Shown in pieces: positions 33,143-43,859 of a stretch of DNA of 64,000 bases. Source of the stretch: Heligmosomoides polygyrus polygyrus (lineage: Eukaryota > Nematoda > Chromadorea > Rhabditida > Heligmosomidae); NCBI GenBank assembly GCA_947396885.1, contig OX377202.1:78278643-78342642 (forward strand), in the 5' to 3' direction. The translations under genes were made by a program, and so were the position numbers. Every line of letters begins with the position of its first letter. Position 1 is the first letter of the stretch. The notes under the pieces are model-generated. The model was not told the origin of the DNA, did no database searches, and was given only the letters and a program-made list of their open reading frames with translations.

Positions 33143-33960
33143 TGCGGTGGGCAGCTAATGAGCAAATCAGTGCTTAGCCCTTTCGCAAGCCACGCTGACC
33201 AGCACCGAAGAAGCTCGTCTCAGCTATATGGCGATGACGATGACGATGACGGTGACCGCGACAACGAATAGACGACAAAAAGGACTACCGTCAGATCACG
33301 AATTCGTTCTTCCATTTGCAATATGCCATATTCCTGTGCTCTTGTTTTCTTTTTGTTCCCTTTTTGTGCACAAGGGTGGGATGTGCGCTCTATTTATTCA
33401 CTTAGTGTCTATAATTTTTGTAGCGATATTTTTCGGGAACTTTTGGTGCTAAATTCGATAATTTCGTTAGATAAAATATCAGTGCGGTTACATGAGTAAG
33501 ATGTTGAGTAAAAATGAGTGAAAAGTTGAAAATGAGTAAAACATAAGTTTCTGACATGGAGCAGCCATCCACACCTTATATTCTTACTTCTTCTTTGTTG
33601 CCGTTTTTAATCATCTCCATCTTGTTATATTTTGTTACGATACTTCTTCTATGTTTTGCATTTATTATCAACTTTGTCTTGTTGTCCTTTGTTATGTACT
33701 TGTATCGCTTGTAGTTTTGTTGTTGTCTCAGTGATTTTTCTATATCTTATTGTTCCGTTTTGACCTTGCTCTATTCTCACTTACTCTATTTGCGCTCACT
33801 CGATTCTCACTTATCAAATTTTATGCATTATACTCTATTTTCCCTAATCTCACGTATTCCTTGTGTATAGAGGAGGATTCTTATTCATCACATTTTATGC
33901 TTTATGCTCTACTCTCACTTTATGAATATGTATGATCGCTACTTATAAATATACATATAT
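33143..33960. other. SINE sliver, GATGAC microsatellite and AT-rich sequence
   Basis: 33143-33190 resembles the family-A SINE (CTTGCGGTGGGCAGC...). 33228-33255 is a short (GATGAC)n run. The remainder is T-rich and non-coding. Confidence 0.4.
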
Positions 33961-33963
33961 ATA

Positions 33964-34254
33964 AGGATAAGGATAAAGGACGGCGTTACTCAATCCCTTC
34001 TGGGATGCGCCAGCGCATTCTACTTCTACGGGATGTCGTGGAGGCGACATGAATGCGTATTTGGCCATACAATGACTTGCGGTGGCCAGCCGATGAACAA
34101 GTCAGCGCTCTATCCTTCCCAGACAAGTCTGGTACCAATTCACCGACCCCGGAGGGATGGAAGGCTTGGTTGGCCTGGGCGGGAAATCCGAACCAGGAAC
34201 CTGGTGTCGGGTGCACCGACAGTCGCGCCTCCTCCGACTGTGCTACACGCGCCC
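33964..34254 (-). mobile_element. tRNA-derived SINE (family A)
   Basis: A full-length copy in minus orientation: the tail (AAGGATAAGGATAAAGGACG) is at the left and the tRNA-like head (..GGCGCGTGTAGCACAGTCGG) at the right. It is very similar to the copies at 14.4 and 56.6 kb. TATATATA flanks on both sides look like a target duplication in TA-rich DNA. It directly abuts the TA run next to the gypsy 3' LTR. Confidence 0.85.
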
Positions 34255-34288
34255 TATATATAAATATATAAATATATATATATATATA

Positions 34289-34437
34289 TGCGGCGATCAC
34301 ATGGATCGCAGACTCGGCGGTTGGAGTCGATTGAAGATCAAACGGTTACGACACAACACGAACATGAAACACAACGCCATAACAGTGAGTAACCGTAGGT
34401 GTCATAGAGATTGAGATAGACAGCTAGTCCAGGGTTC
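34289..34437 (-). repeat. Ty3/gypsy-like element, 3' LTR (about 150 bp)
   Basis: A direct repeat of 41798-41947 with about 95% identity by eye (from ATGCGGCGATCACATGGATC to AGCTAGTCCAGGGTT). A (TA)n run lies just outside. It is very short for a gypsy LTR, so the true LTR may be longer and decayed. A clear polypurine tract or primer-binding site was not found. Confidence 0.7.
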
Positions 34438-34439
34438 TA

Positions 34440-35725
34440 CATGCCTCGGGTGCAGGAGAGTCGTCCCGACGATGCGCAGCTATTTCTCGCGGTGGAAGCG
34501 TTGTCCTGGGGCTGATTTCCTCGACGGTGGATCGTTCCTGGGATGGTCCCTGTTCGGCTTGAAGCGGGTTCTCGAGGTGCTGGTGGTGGGGTCCTGATCC
34601 TTGCTCTCTGGTTGTCGATGTCATCGGTGCCTAGGTTCAGTGAAGGTTATAGAAAGTTCGCGACGACGACTTTGTGGGTCCTGAATGACCCAGAAGTTGG
34701 GACGATACTCGTCTCGACATCTCTTGTTTCTGAGCAATTTCTCTTTGCGTCTCAGATCTTTAAACTCTGACAATGCAACGTCAAACTCGTCCAGTCTAAC
34801 TAGGTTGTTCACCGTCAATCTCAGTTTCTTGAGAAAAACAAGAACTTGGCGGCCTGAGAAGAGTGCTTTTCCGTTCCGTGGTTGAGTGCCGAGACAGCAA
34901 GCGGGATGGGTGAACGGCGCTTGTTCCGGTATGTCGCTATAGTGGTCACGCACTATAGCATCAAAGGAGCGTTCAGGTGCAGTATATACTTCACGAATTC
35001 GGCACAGACTCTTCCCATGTGTGTCCACTCCTTGGTGTTTTCGTCCTCGTAGGGCGAAGGGAAGAGAGCCAAAGCTCTTTCACACTGCAGGTGGCGCTCC
35101 AACGCTATCAGAACTTTCGCATTTCGCGACTCTCGGGCGTGGTATCTGGCCAGACGACTATACCGGATGTCGTGACCGGCATCGAAATCATCTTATGTGC
35201 CAGCGTACTCCAATTCTGGTACACGAAAACAATTACGTTGTCAGGATAGTCTACGTCGGGATGAACCCTAGAAAAGGGTTGTGGTAACGCTAGGAAGATA
35301 TCCTGTTCCTGTGCGATTGCTCCCGGTAGTCTGACGTGATCGAGCATAGCAATGGCCGTTGTCAGGTGGCCTCCCAAATCCTAGTTGACAGGCCTCTCGA
35401 AGACATCAGAGTGGTCGAACCTCTTTCCTCGTGCTTGCTCGACTGCTTCCGCGTACGGATGGCAACGACGACGGTGGGCATCGACCGCTAGGGCTAATCC
35501 ATATGGGGTGATATACGAGGAGTTCTTCTTACGCAATTCCTCTTCTCTGCGCTCGTCCCCCCAGCAGGACTGCTCCGAAATCGAGGCGACGTTCGCCAAT
35601 TGAAACATGTCCTGGACCTTATTGGATCCCACCATCGGGTGGGTGAGACTCGGGAGGGCTACATGAGCCATCTGACCGAAGAGAGCACACTGACATCGAT
35701 GGCGAAGGTGCAGTGGGTCATCCAC
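34440..35725 (-). pseudogene. Extra ORF downstream of integrase in the gypsy-like element
   Basis: Frames 35725-35381 and 35377-35108 are in register (one stop between), followed after a shift by 35028-34621 and 34624-34424. Together they encode about 400 residues. Visible features: an Arg/Glu-rich segment (GDERREEELRKKN), a hydrophobic YPDNVIVFVYQNW stretch, a basic segment FKDLRRKEKLLRNKRC, and a Pro/Ser/Arg-rich end. I see no signal peptide or long membrane segment, so it is not an obvious envelope gene. Function unknown. Confidence 0.5.
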
Positions 35726-35809
35726 TCCGAGGAGGATCCTGGAAACAGAAACTCTTTTGCATGTGATTCGAGAACAGGAAGATGTCTTATTTTTACGGGG
35801 CCTTCCCCT

Positions 35810-36665
35810 GTTCCCCTAGCTCTGCGCGTGATCAGTGGTGCATCTGACATTTCGGTTGGCAATTTCCGCAACCCGTCAAAGGGTACCCTTATCGGTTCCT
35901 TGTTATGACCTATAAGAGTGATCAGCGCGCTATTCTCACTAACCGTGATAACCCTATATGGCCCTTCCCAAGGGTTTGTGAGTTTGGGATTGAGCTCCTG
36001 TCTTTCACTGGGAATCTTCGTGTACACCCGATCTCCCGGTTGGAGAGGGGATTCACAGGCCCTATGCTCCTCATCATAGGCAGCTTTCATTCTTGCCCTC
36101 ATTTTATCGTTAGTCTCGCGCGCATACTCTCGTGCTATCTTCGTGCTCTCAGCGACTTCATGTGCGTAGGCATCGACGTCAACCATATATTTGGTAACCT
36201 GCTGCTCCGAAGCCACTCCCCATAGCACTTGCGCATCAAATCCGATCCAAATGTAACATGAAGAATGATGACTCGCCCGTCGACTCATGAGGAGTCGTGT
36301 TGTATGCAAAGACGCAGTACGGCAGAATCTTGTCCCACTCGCATGGGACTTGCACCTTCTTCCTTAGCATACTTATAAGGGTCCTGTTGAACCTTTCGGT
36401 GATCCCGTATTCGCGTGGGTTATGACCTTTTGTGAACGCACGCTAGATTCCCATTAGTGTACCCAGCTCTTCCATCAGCTTGTTGTCGAACTCTCCCCCT
36501 TGGTCGGAGAGCAGACGTCTCGGCTGGCGGCAGCCCTCTGCGACCCATCGTTCGAAGAACACTTTGGCAATAGTTTCCGCTGTCTTCGTTGGGATCGCAT
36601 ATGCTCCTGCTAATTTGGAAAAGTGGTTGGAAAACTCCCGACACTCTTCTGACCATCTGAAACAT
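35810..36665 (-). pseudogene. gypsy-like integrase core and C-terminal domain
   Basis: The core region, read across frame changes (about 36640-36420), includes LLSDQGGEFDNK, matching the central catalytic Asp block of retroviral-type integrases. Frame 36309-35659 gives the C-terminal region: REYARETNDKMRARMKAAYD, then PLQPGDRVYTKIP and the GPYRVITVSENSALI chromodomain-like or SH3-like fold. Frameshifts separate the parts. It would insert element cDNA into the genome. Confidence 0.8.
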
Positions 36666-37332
36666 CCCGGCTCATGGTCTCCCAGAAAAATGTCTTCGAG
36701 AGCTGCTTTCTGACTTTTCTTGCGCCAAAGTGGCCTGCTAGCAGCCCTGAGTGTGCTTTGTCAAACAGTGCCTTACGTTTTGAAGGGGGAACTACCTTTT
36801 TCCGAGTGTCATTTTTGAGCAATACAAGTTCCCCTTGATCCAACACGAAGTCCGCGACTTTGAACTTACGCATCGTTTCGGAGAACACTACATTCCTAGC
36901 AAGCTGCCCAGTTTCCAGAGCTTTAATTACCTTTCCATAAACTGGATGTTGGCGAAGCTCTTTCGTCCATTCGGCTTCGTTCACCATGGCGCCTACTATT
37001 AGCTCGTTCGGAATTGATTCAGCTGCCGCACAGTCATTTAGCGGAACTGCACCGCGGCTTAGGGCGTCCGCTACCTTGTTTGCTGCACCTTTAAGGTAGA
37101 CTACTTTCACATTATACTTATGCTGCTCAAGAGCCCATCTGAGAATTCTCGCCGAGAGATTAGTCCTCTTAAAAAGGGTCGTCAATGCCTGATGGTCCGT
37201 GAAAACCTCGATCGGCAGTCCATATACAAACACGTGGAACTTCCCTAGAGCGAATACCACCGCGAGGGCTACGAGGTTTGTGACATGATAATTCTTTTCG
37301 CTCTTGTTTAGCCCTTTGGAGGCGAAGAACAC
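36610..37332 (-). pseudogene. gypsy-like RNase H and integrase zinc-binding domain
   Basis: A 240-codon frame. KNYHVTNLVALAVVFALGKF (canonical YxxTExExLAxV, with the catalytic Glu positions altered) is followed by VFTDHQALTTLF with the RNase H Asp, then VKVVYLKGAANKVADALSRG. The last is the usual end of gypsy RNase H. The integrase HHCC region starts near HSGLLAGHFGARKVRKQL and FFWETMSRDV. A Glu-to-Asn-type change in the YxVTE motif suggests decay. Confidence 0.85.
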
Positions 37333-37550
37333 AGGGTGTAGTAGCCCGTCTTCCCCTCCTGGCTGAGGACTGCCCCTAGTCCCTCGTAGCTTGTGTCCGT
37401 GTAAATTTTGAAAGGTTTCTTACCGCTTCGGGCACCTTCTATGGCTGTGGCAGCACAGGAGCTGTAGTGATTACTTCTTTCAGCTTACTGAAGCAGTGCT
37501 CGTCCACTCAAACGTCGCCTTCTCAGATGTTAATTCGTGGAGCGGAGCTG

Positions 37551-38450
37551 CTACTTTGGAAAATCCCAAAACGAATTTTCTGTGGTAAGAACACATTCCG
37601 AAAAAGGTACAGAGCGAGACAGCGGTAAACGGTAGTTTCTGACGGCCTCCACTTTCGCTGGATCCATGCGGAGTCTTTGATCATCTATTACGTGACCCAG
37701 GAACTCTACCTTAGTCGCCTTCAGGACGCACTTTTTGGGGTTCAGCTTTAGTCCGGCTGTCCTTAGTGCAGCGAAGACCTTTTCAAGCATTACTAGGTGC
37801 CTTTCGTTTGTTTCCGTTGCTATCATTATATCATCCAGGTAGCAGAGGACTTCATCGCCGAGTAACTCCCCCAGTGCTAGGTGCATCAGACGCTGAAACA
37901 CGGCGGGCGACGAAGCTAGACCAAATGGAAGCACCCGAAGCTGATATAACCCTTGTGTCGTTGCAAACGCCGACTTCTCTTTGGCGGCCTCCGAGAGGGC
38001 TATTTGCCAGTATCCGGATGACAAGTCGAGCGTAGAGAAGAACTTTCTCCCTCGTAGACTCTGAACCATTGCATCGATTGTCGGCAGTGGATAGCTGTCG
38101 ACCCTTGTTACCTGGTTCACCTTACGATAATCTACGCAAAGCCGTCAAGTACCGTCCTTTTTCTGGACCAGCACTATCGAAGACGCCCAACTGGCTTTGC
38201 TTGGCTCGATAATGTTCCTCTCCTGTAAGTCGTTCAGAATCCGCCGCAGTTCTACTCGATTGGACAGTGGTATGGGACGCGCTTTCTGTTTAATTGGTTT
38301 TGCGTTTCCCGTCTCTATCGTGTGTTCTACCAGTGTTGTTTGTGTCAATTCCTGCTCACTGACAGCGAACACGTCTGCAAACCGCTGCACGAGCTCTTCT
38401 AGGCCATCATCCAGCTTGCCATCACGCTTGCTCGCTAACATGTCTAGAAG
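37551..38450 (-). pseudogene. gypsy-like reverse transcriptase
   Basis: Frame 38606-38145 covers the RT N-terminus (LVQRFADVFAVSEQELTQTT, RPIPLSNRVELRRIL, SIVLVQKKDGT) and frame 38120-37551 continues it (FFSTLDLSSGYWQIAL, LPFGLASSPAVFQRLM, catalytic CYLDDIMIATE, VEFLGHVI). One frame break lies near 38145-38120. The catalytic Asp pair is intact. The frame's apparent first 40 codons (38606-38458) belong to the inserted inverted-repeat element, not to RT. Confidence 0.9.
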
Positions 38451-38456
38451 CTTCTG

Positions 38457-38943
38457 CGGATCTATCCTAGTCCGGGGGGCCACATAACTAGAAATTAGGT
38501 TACAAAATGAATTGAAACTTACCGAGCGGCTCCTAGCGAACAAGCTGCAACCTAAAATAAACCAAAAACGAGCGGACAAACGAAAAAAAATAAAAATAAA
38601 TGCCACGGTTTACAATCGTGTCGGCGGACAAAGAGCGGCGGAATGGAGGCACGCCGCGTGCTATCCCCCGGCTGACATGTTATAACAAGGATCTAACATG
38701 ATGGGGAGGGCGCATGAAGCCGTATGCCGCGTGCCACCGCCGCGTGACATGTTATAACCAGTATTTAACATGGTGAGGAGGGCACACAATTTTGCCTGCT
38801 TATGTAATTTTTTCGTTTTTTTTCACTTTCTTTTCTTGTTTAGGTCCCATGTTGTCTGTAGGAGCCGCACGGTAAGTCTCAAGTGGACTTGTTACATATA
38901 ATACCTTCTAGTTATGTGGCCCCCCCGGACTAGGATAGATCCG
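38457..38943. mobile_element. 487-bp inverted-repeat element nested in gypsy pol
   Basis: The termini CGGATCTATCCTAGTCCGGG ... and the complement extend about 37 bp. The element is flanked by direct CTTCTG copies (38451-38456 and 38944-38949), a 6-bp target duplication. It has no coding capacity. It interrupts pol between the protease linker and RT, so it is younger than the retrotransposon insertion. The family is unknown; 6-7 bp duplications occur for example in Dada elements. Confidence 0.85.
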
Positions 38944-39937
38944 CTTCTGCTCTCGGTCCTTAACTTGCGTAGCGGTTCTTTGCAGCATGTGTTGGCACCT
39001 GAGAGCCCGAGCTCTTTGAGACCTACTGGCTCGTATCTGCCTATCTTTTGTCCAGCTCGAAATATTCTCGCGTCGGAACTGTCGTTAGTCACTGTTATAT
39101 CCACAGTGCTGTTTAGATTTGTGCACACTATGTCTGGAATCAGGTCGTTATCCGACCAAAAGATCCCTTCTTCGGACCCATGTGGGCACTTCATGGTCAG
39201 TATTTTCGTCTCTCCTGGAGGAATGTAAACTCTTTTGTCCACCATGACAGTTGACTCGAAGGCAAATTTCCGCTTCTTGCGCCGTGTCATATCGCCTCTA
39301 CTTGTTGCCGGGTCTTTTCTCTCTTCCGGTGGAGTCGGCTGGGAGTACACTTGCATTTTGTGATACCGAAACCCAAAATATGTAACGCATTAGTGCCCGA
39401 CACTATCATATCATTCCCTCCAGCCATCACAAATAGGGGGATGCGGTGCTTGACACCACCTTCGAGCTATAGAGTCAGGCATACTGCGCCTTTAAACTTC
39501 ATTCTGTTTCCTGATGCGTCATAAATCGCCTCCTCTCCTTGTATCGGAACCTCTTCGACATCTGCATTTAGGTCGAATCCCGCTACTAGCGCTACTCGGA
39601 ACATCTCAAGAGGAATGATGCTTATTTGCGAACCCGTGTTTAGTAGCGCCTTTTTGGACAGTCCCAACAGTTTCACATTTCTCATAGTACGCTCACCGAC
39701 TAGGCCGTCTTTGCGCACTGTTGACTCTACGGCTCCACAGAGCCACTTGCCCAAGGATGCTGTGCAAACTTTAGGTCCCTCAGACCTCTTGCTTCCAGCC
39801 GTTTTAGCGGTTTCTCTCCCCATCCTTGGCATTTTGCAGTCACGTCCGAAATGACCGTACTCATTGCAGTTGAAACATTTAGGCTGTTTCCTTTTTGTCG
39901 GCTCTGAACTGTTTCCTTCCTCGGTTATTTGAGCCAT
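38944..39937 (-). pseudogene. gypsy-like nucleocapsid zinc knuckle, protease and linker
   Basis: Frame 39937-39467 has a CCHC knuckle (CFNCNEYGHFGRDC) and, about 75 residues later, ALLNTGSQISIIP, the retropepsin active site with the catalytic Asp replaced by Asn. A conserved GNRMKFKGAVCL follows. After a shift, frame 39356-38892 gives the linker domain (RVYIPPGETKIL, FRAGQKIGRYEPV) found between protease and RT in nematode gypsy elements. The Asn alone would abolish protease activity. Confidence 0.85.
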
Positions 39938-40064
39938 CGGCCCTTGACTTGCTTTTGGCTGCGATTCAACAAAGCTGGATCCACCTCCCTTTCGCTGCTG
40001 AAAGGTACGCGGCCTCGGCGCCTCTGTTGTTGCCTTCGCCGTTTTTGCTAGTTCTCTGCTGCGC

Positions 40065-41441
40065 TCACAACGTTGCGCTAGATTCTACACCATTTCGTAA
40101 GCACACCCCCGAGGTGCTACTTCCATGGCCGTGTAGAGTTGCAGGTATTCCGGCCAGTCCGCCAACTAGCTCTCCTGCCCTAGTGCACGAGAGTTCCGCT
40201 TCAGACGCGTTTGGGTATGCTCTCTGCGGCAGTTTTTCCAACTCGACACAATAACTGGCGACGTCCGTTCGTTTGCGGAGCGTTTTGAGAGCCATATACG
40301 CCTTAATCTGCGTTGCGGAATCATTATCCCTGAACTTCTCGTTTAATGCCTTCACTATAGCGTCGAACCCTGCCTCCATAACTGACCTGGGCAGTGCTTC
40401 GGCCACCACTTGTGGATACCCCTGGAGCTTAGAGAGTAGCAAATGGGTTAACATCTCGTTGCTCAATCCCAAGCTCCCATATTTCATCCTGAACTTGGTC
40501 ACAAATTCGCTAAACCTATTGCCCTTTGGGTCATCAAACGTTTCTACCTCAGGCAAGGTCATGGCATCTAACATTTTTGGCAAGTCGTATTCAGAAGACG
40601 TCGGGAAGCCCATACTATGATACTCACCTTGGTGCCTGCTTCGCGGCAGAGGTGGACTCAGGCAGCCTCCCTTCGGCTTCGGCTGCGGCTCGCTCATCCT
40701 TGGTTGCTGAAAAGTGTTATTCAGCATGAGCTCCTCAGGCGAACCTTGCAACTTGCCTTGTGCCGCAGCAATAGGGTCGAATGTAGCGTGGTACTCCACG
40801 TTTTCGAAATCCCTTGTGTTCAGCTGCTCTATTGCGATTTCGTTCGCTGCTCGTCGTATCGTCACTTTTCCCTGAAGTGCTTCGATTAGACCTGCGTCTT
40901 GTCTTTTACCTCGCTCTCGGCTTTTAGGAGAAGCTACTTCCAGCAATCGCTTGGCACTGCTTACCACTTCAGTAGAGTCCACCGCGAGCAGTTTTGCTAG
41001 TTCGCGCACGCAACGATCGTCATGCTCTGTCTGTACTGAATACTCAGCTAACGCGTTAGCTAGCGACGTATTCAGTTTGAAGGCGACCTCTTTCAGTTGC
41101 TTGTGCACGAGCTCTAGCATTTCTAGTTCCCCTTCTACTACCGCGACCTCTTGAGTAAGTATTCTTTCTGTGGGGACTTCGTCGTTTACAGCTGCTGCTG
41201 ATGGGCTGACGCGTGTAAGCTCTGTTAAAGTGATGGGCAGTTCCTTCAGTATTGACAACTTGTCTCTGATTGTGAACTGTGAATCCCTTACTTGCAGAGC
41301 ATTTTTCTGCGCCATCTCCTGCACCGTTCCCACGAGGCGATCGATCGACGCTTTCATCGAGGCGAATTGATCTGACGCCCCTGGCTCTTCCAGCAACAGT
41401 TGCTCGAGCTCCGCGTCGGCCATATGAGCGTCGGACGCCAT
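40065..41441 (-). pseudogene. gypsy-like Gag
   Basis: A 458-codon frame. The N-terminal half is Glu/Leu-rich and helical. The C-terminal part carries the retrotransposon Gag fold: TFDDPKGNRFSEFVTKFRMK, LLSKLQGYPQVVAEAL, FDAIVKALNEKFRDND, KTLRKRTDVASYC. After about residue 420 the frame shifts. A second frame (about 40080-39937) runs Gln/Lys-rich into the zinc knuckle. It would form the particle that packages element RNA. Confidence 0.88.
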
Positions 41442-41797
41442 AGCGATGTCTGCAATAACAGTGCTTTAGTACTGTTTCTTGCCCTACTGTCAGTCAGCAA
41501 CACGACGCGTGCAGTCAGTACTACAGTCGCACCGATCGCTATAGTGTCGGCCTCCAGTAGTGAACAGCAATCACTTCCTTGCTCTTCTTGGAGAAGTCTC
41601 TGCCTTTCTTAACGGCAGGTGCTTGCCAGTCCGCGGTAGGACACTCGGCGGTCAGATCGAAGTCGGTTCGGCCCCAATGTAGAGGGCGGGTGGTCCTTGG
41701 CAGGTGTCGTCTAGGGTGGAAGGAAGGTTTATCCGAACCGGCCGCCAGGAAAACAAGAACGCAACTGAACTGGGTGGCCCCGCCGCCGGCCTTATAT

Positions 41798-41947
41798 ATG
41801 CGGCGATCACGTGGATCGCAGACTCGGCGGTGGGGTCGATTGAAGATCAAACGGTTACGACACAACACGAACATGAACAACGCCATAACAGTGAGTAACA
41901 GTAGGTATCATAGAGATTTGCACACAGATAGACAGCTAGTCCAGGGT
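41798..41947 (-). repeat. Ty3/gypsy-like element, 5' LTR
   Basis: A direct copy of 34289-34437. It contains a 6-bp difference block near GATTTGCACACAGATAG. The outer edge is lost in a (TA)n run (41947-42016). Confidence 0.7.
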
Positions 41948-41962
41948 TATATATATATATAC

Positions 41963-42016
<54 letters not shown>
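41948..42016. repeat. (TA)n/(TATACA)n microsatellite
   Basis: About 70 bp of alternating TA with CA interruptions, flanking the gypsy 5' LTR. Confidence 0.95.
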
Positions 42017-42018
<2 letters not shown>

Positions 42019-42150
42019 TCCAGCCACTGAACTCCGACATAATAGCAACCGAACGGCAACACAGTAGCAACCGAACGTCAACACAATAGCAACAAAACAA
42101 CCGCCCCTCAGTTGACCGGCTTCTCCCGGATAGCAACAGCTGTTCCCCCC

Positions 42151-42194
42151 AATAGCAACTAGAGCCACGCGATCGCGTGGCTCGTGTTGCTATT
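42151..42194. repeat. 44-bp palindrome centred on CGATCG
   Basis: AATAGCAAC-TA-GAGCCACGCGATCGCGTGGC..TC-GT-GTTGCTATT: 20 of 22 pairs match, including a perfect 22-bp core (42162-42183). It lies in a region rich in TAGCAAC/GTTGCTA words (42040-42200), also the ends of the 62.9 kb element, so it may be two fused element ends. Confidence 0.9.
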
Positions 42195-42199
42195 CGGTT

Positions 42200-42950
42200 C
42201 GGCTGTCGAACCCGAATGTCAGAGATAGTGTCACTTTCCCCACGTCCAAAATACCATTCGGAAGATTTTATTGTTATCGATTTCTGAGGACGTTTTCTGA
42301 AACTCTTTCCACACACTTTTTGTCCACGCCTCGGTCTTCGTTTGCTTCCTCGTTCGCGTTCTTAGTACATGATGACTCAATTGCGTCGAACGTCCGAAAA
42401 CGGTAATGATATCGGCGTAGATGCCAAACGTTCCGAAATTCTGCGCTCCCTCTGATTTTTTTCATACCCTTTTTCTGTTTTGGCGATATCGGTTCCCGTC
42501 GATAGAGGTTGTATATGGAGTTCCTAGAATCTAAACGTATCTTGTCTCTTCGTGTCGGTTTGGTGCACCAAGGGGATTTAGAGTCCCTCTAGCTTCTAGC
42601 GCTTTTTTCGAACCTAGTTGGTTTCATATTAGTAGGCAGCAGCTCTCGAACCAAAAAGGTAACAGTAGCCTTCGGTCGACGGCTTTCCGACGTCCCGACG
42701 TCGTCGGCACTTATCAGTCCTCGGGATCTCGCCAAGCCCCAGGCTCGTTCTCCGCAACATAAACATTGCTTGCAAACCACATTCCGCTCCCATGCTTGGG
42801 GCGCATATTTGGGGCATCATCCGATTTGTTTTCCTTCGCAGCTTTTGTTTCTCTGCAGGGGATATCCGCTCTATCCCCCACCGCGATTCTATGTAAGGGC
42901 ACTGCTCAGAGCTTCTTCGTCCTTCAATGTTCCCTGTGATCGTCTTTCTT
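42200..42950. other. Non-coding stretch upstream of helicase cassette
   Basis: No motif recognised. It may hold the 5' leader of the cassette that begins with the ORF at 42955. Confidence 0.35.
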
Positions 42951-42954
42951 CTGT

Positions 42955-43254
42955 ATGCCAGTTGTCACTCGCAACGCTTCTAGTAAGTCTTCTGAGACTC
43001 TTCGAGCTGAAGCTCATGATACAAACACAAAACATGAACCAGGGGAACTATTATCCGACCCCTTCCTTGAGTCAATAGAGAGGCTCGACGATAACGCTAT
43101 TGCTCATGGACGTGATTTTAACATCCTTCGGGATGCCTCCGCTATAGCTCAGGTACGGTCGGACTCACAGGCTGCTTCGGCTCTGTTGAGCAAGAAAATC
43201 AACGACGGTAATACGGCCTTAGCTGAAAACTTAACGAGTCCTTCGCCGTGGTAG
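42955..43254 (+). CDS. Small helical ORF ahead of helicase relic (putative companion protein)
   Basis: A 99-codon frame, Ser/Ala/Asp-rich and strongly helical (DPFLESIERLDDNAIAHGRD, then alternating Ala/Gln/Ser with possible coiled coil). It has the look of a Gag-like or scaffold N-terminus but no diagnostic motif. Coding-like sequence seems to continue after the stop in other frames (about 43250-43630), so this is probably a truncated pseudogene. It lies in the same orientation as the helicase relic, 900 bp ahead of its first Pro-rich segment. Confidence 0.4.
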   Translation: MPVVTRNASSKSSETLRAEAHDTNTKHEPGELLSDPFLESIERLDDNAIAHGRDFNILRDASAIAQVRSDSQAASALLSKKINDGNTALAENLTSPSPW

Positions 43255-43859
43255 GTCAGCGAATTGATAGTTTTCCGACAGTGGCCATGCTTCAGCAAGG
43301 ACCTAAGGTCGGACTTTCGCTGAAACTTTGTTATCCCTGGATAGGCCGTTCCGCATGGTAGCTGTACAGCCTCCCCATCTTAGTATCGTTAGCATCACAT
43401 CACAATCCAAGCCAAGGCGCACATGAACCAGGTCAAAAAATGTTTCCTCGTATTAGGTCCGGTTTTCTCATCCCCGTGGCTCCTTCTAGAAGAAGAAACA
43501 GCCTTAAACGATATCAATTCCCCAGTCCACAACCTTCTGCGTTAATGACATACCGCTGTCAATCAAGACACCTCAGTTCATTCACACACTCACATAATAC
43601 TCGTTTCAGGAAGCGCGTCTCCTCGCTGTAGCCGCCTTCACTAACGAGATTCGAGGAGCCCAACGACACTTTACTTATTCTTCCTTCTTCATCTTCTCAC
43701 ACGGCCATGTCTTTTCCTAACGTTGTTTCCCCCTTCGCATTCTTTCTTCCTGTTGGGCAGTGGCCTCGCAACGTTGTCCGCGGCTGCGTACCACGTTCCA
43801 TCGTACTCAAATCTTTCTCTTTCAGATACTGTTTCGGTGCCTTATTTCTGCGTTTTCCT

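Larger units (their letters stand above)
34289..41947 (-). mobile_element. Ty3/gypsy-like LTR retrotransposon, about 7.66 kb, decayed
   Basis: Order on the minus strand: 5' LTR (41947-41798), gag (41441-about 40065), zinc knuckle and protease (39937-39467), linker (39356-38944), RT (38450-37551), RNase H and integrase zinc finger (37332-36610), integrase core and C-terminus (about 36665-35810), an extra ORF (about 35725-34440), 3' LTR (34437-34289). PR-RT-RH-IN is the gypsy order. Inactivating changes include Asp-to-Asn in the protease active site, several frameshifts and stops, and a 487-bp insertion in pol. Both outer ends abut TA microsatellites, suggesting insertion into TA-rich DNA. Confidence 0.88.

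Noticed and set aside
33228..33452. Met/Thr repeat start of a membrane-like ORF
   Set aside because: It begins in a (GATGAC)n microsatellite and runs into T-rich intergenic DNA; hydrophobicity follows from base composition.
41936..42316. Tyr/Ile repeat 'protein' on the minus strand
   Set aside because: Translation of a TA microsatellite joined to repeat sequence.
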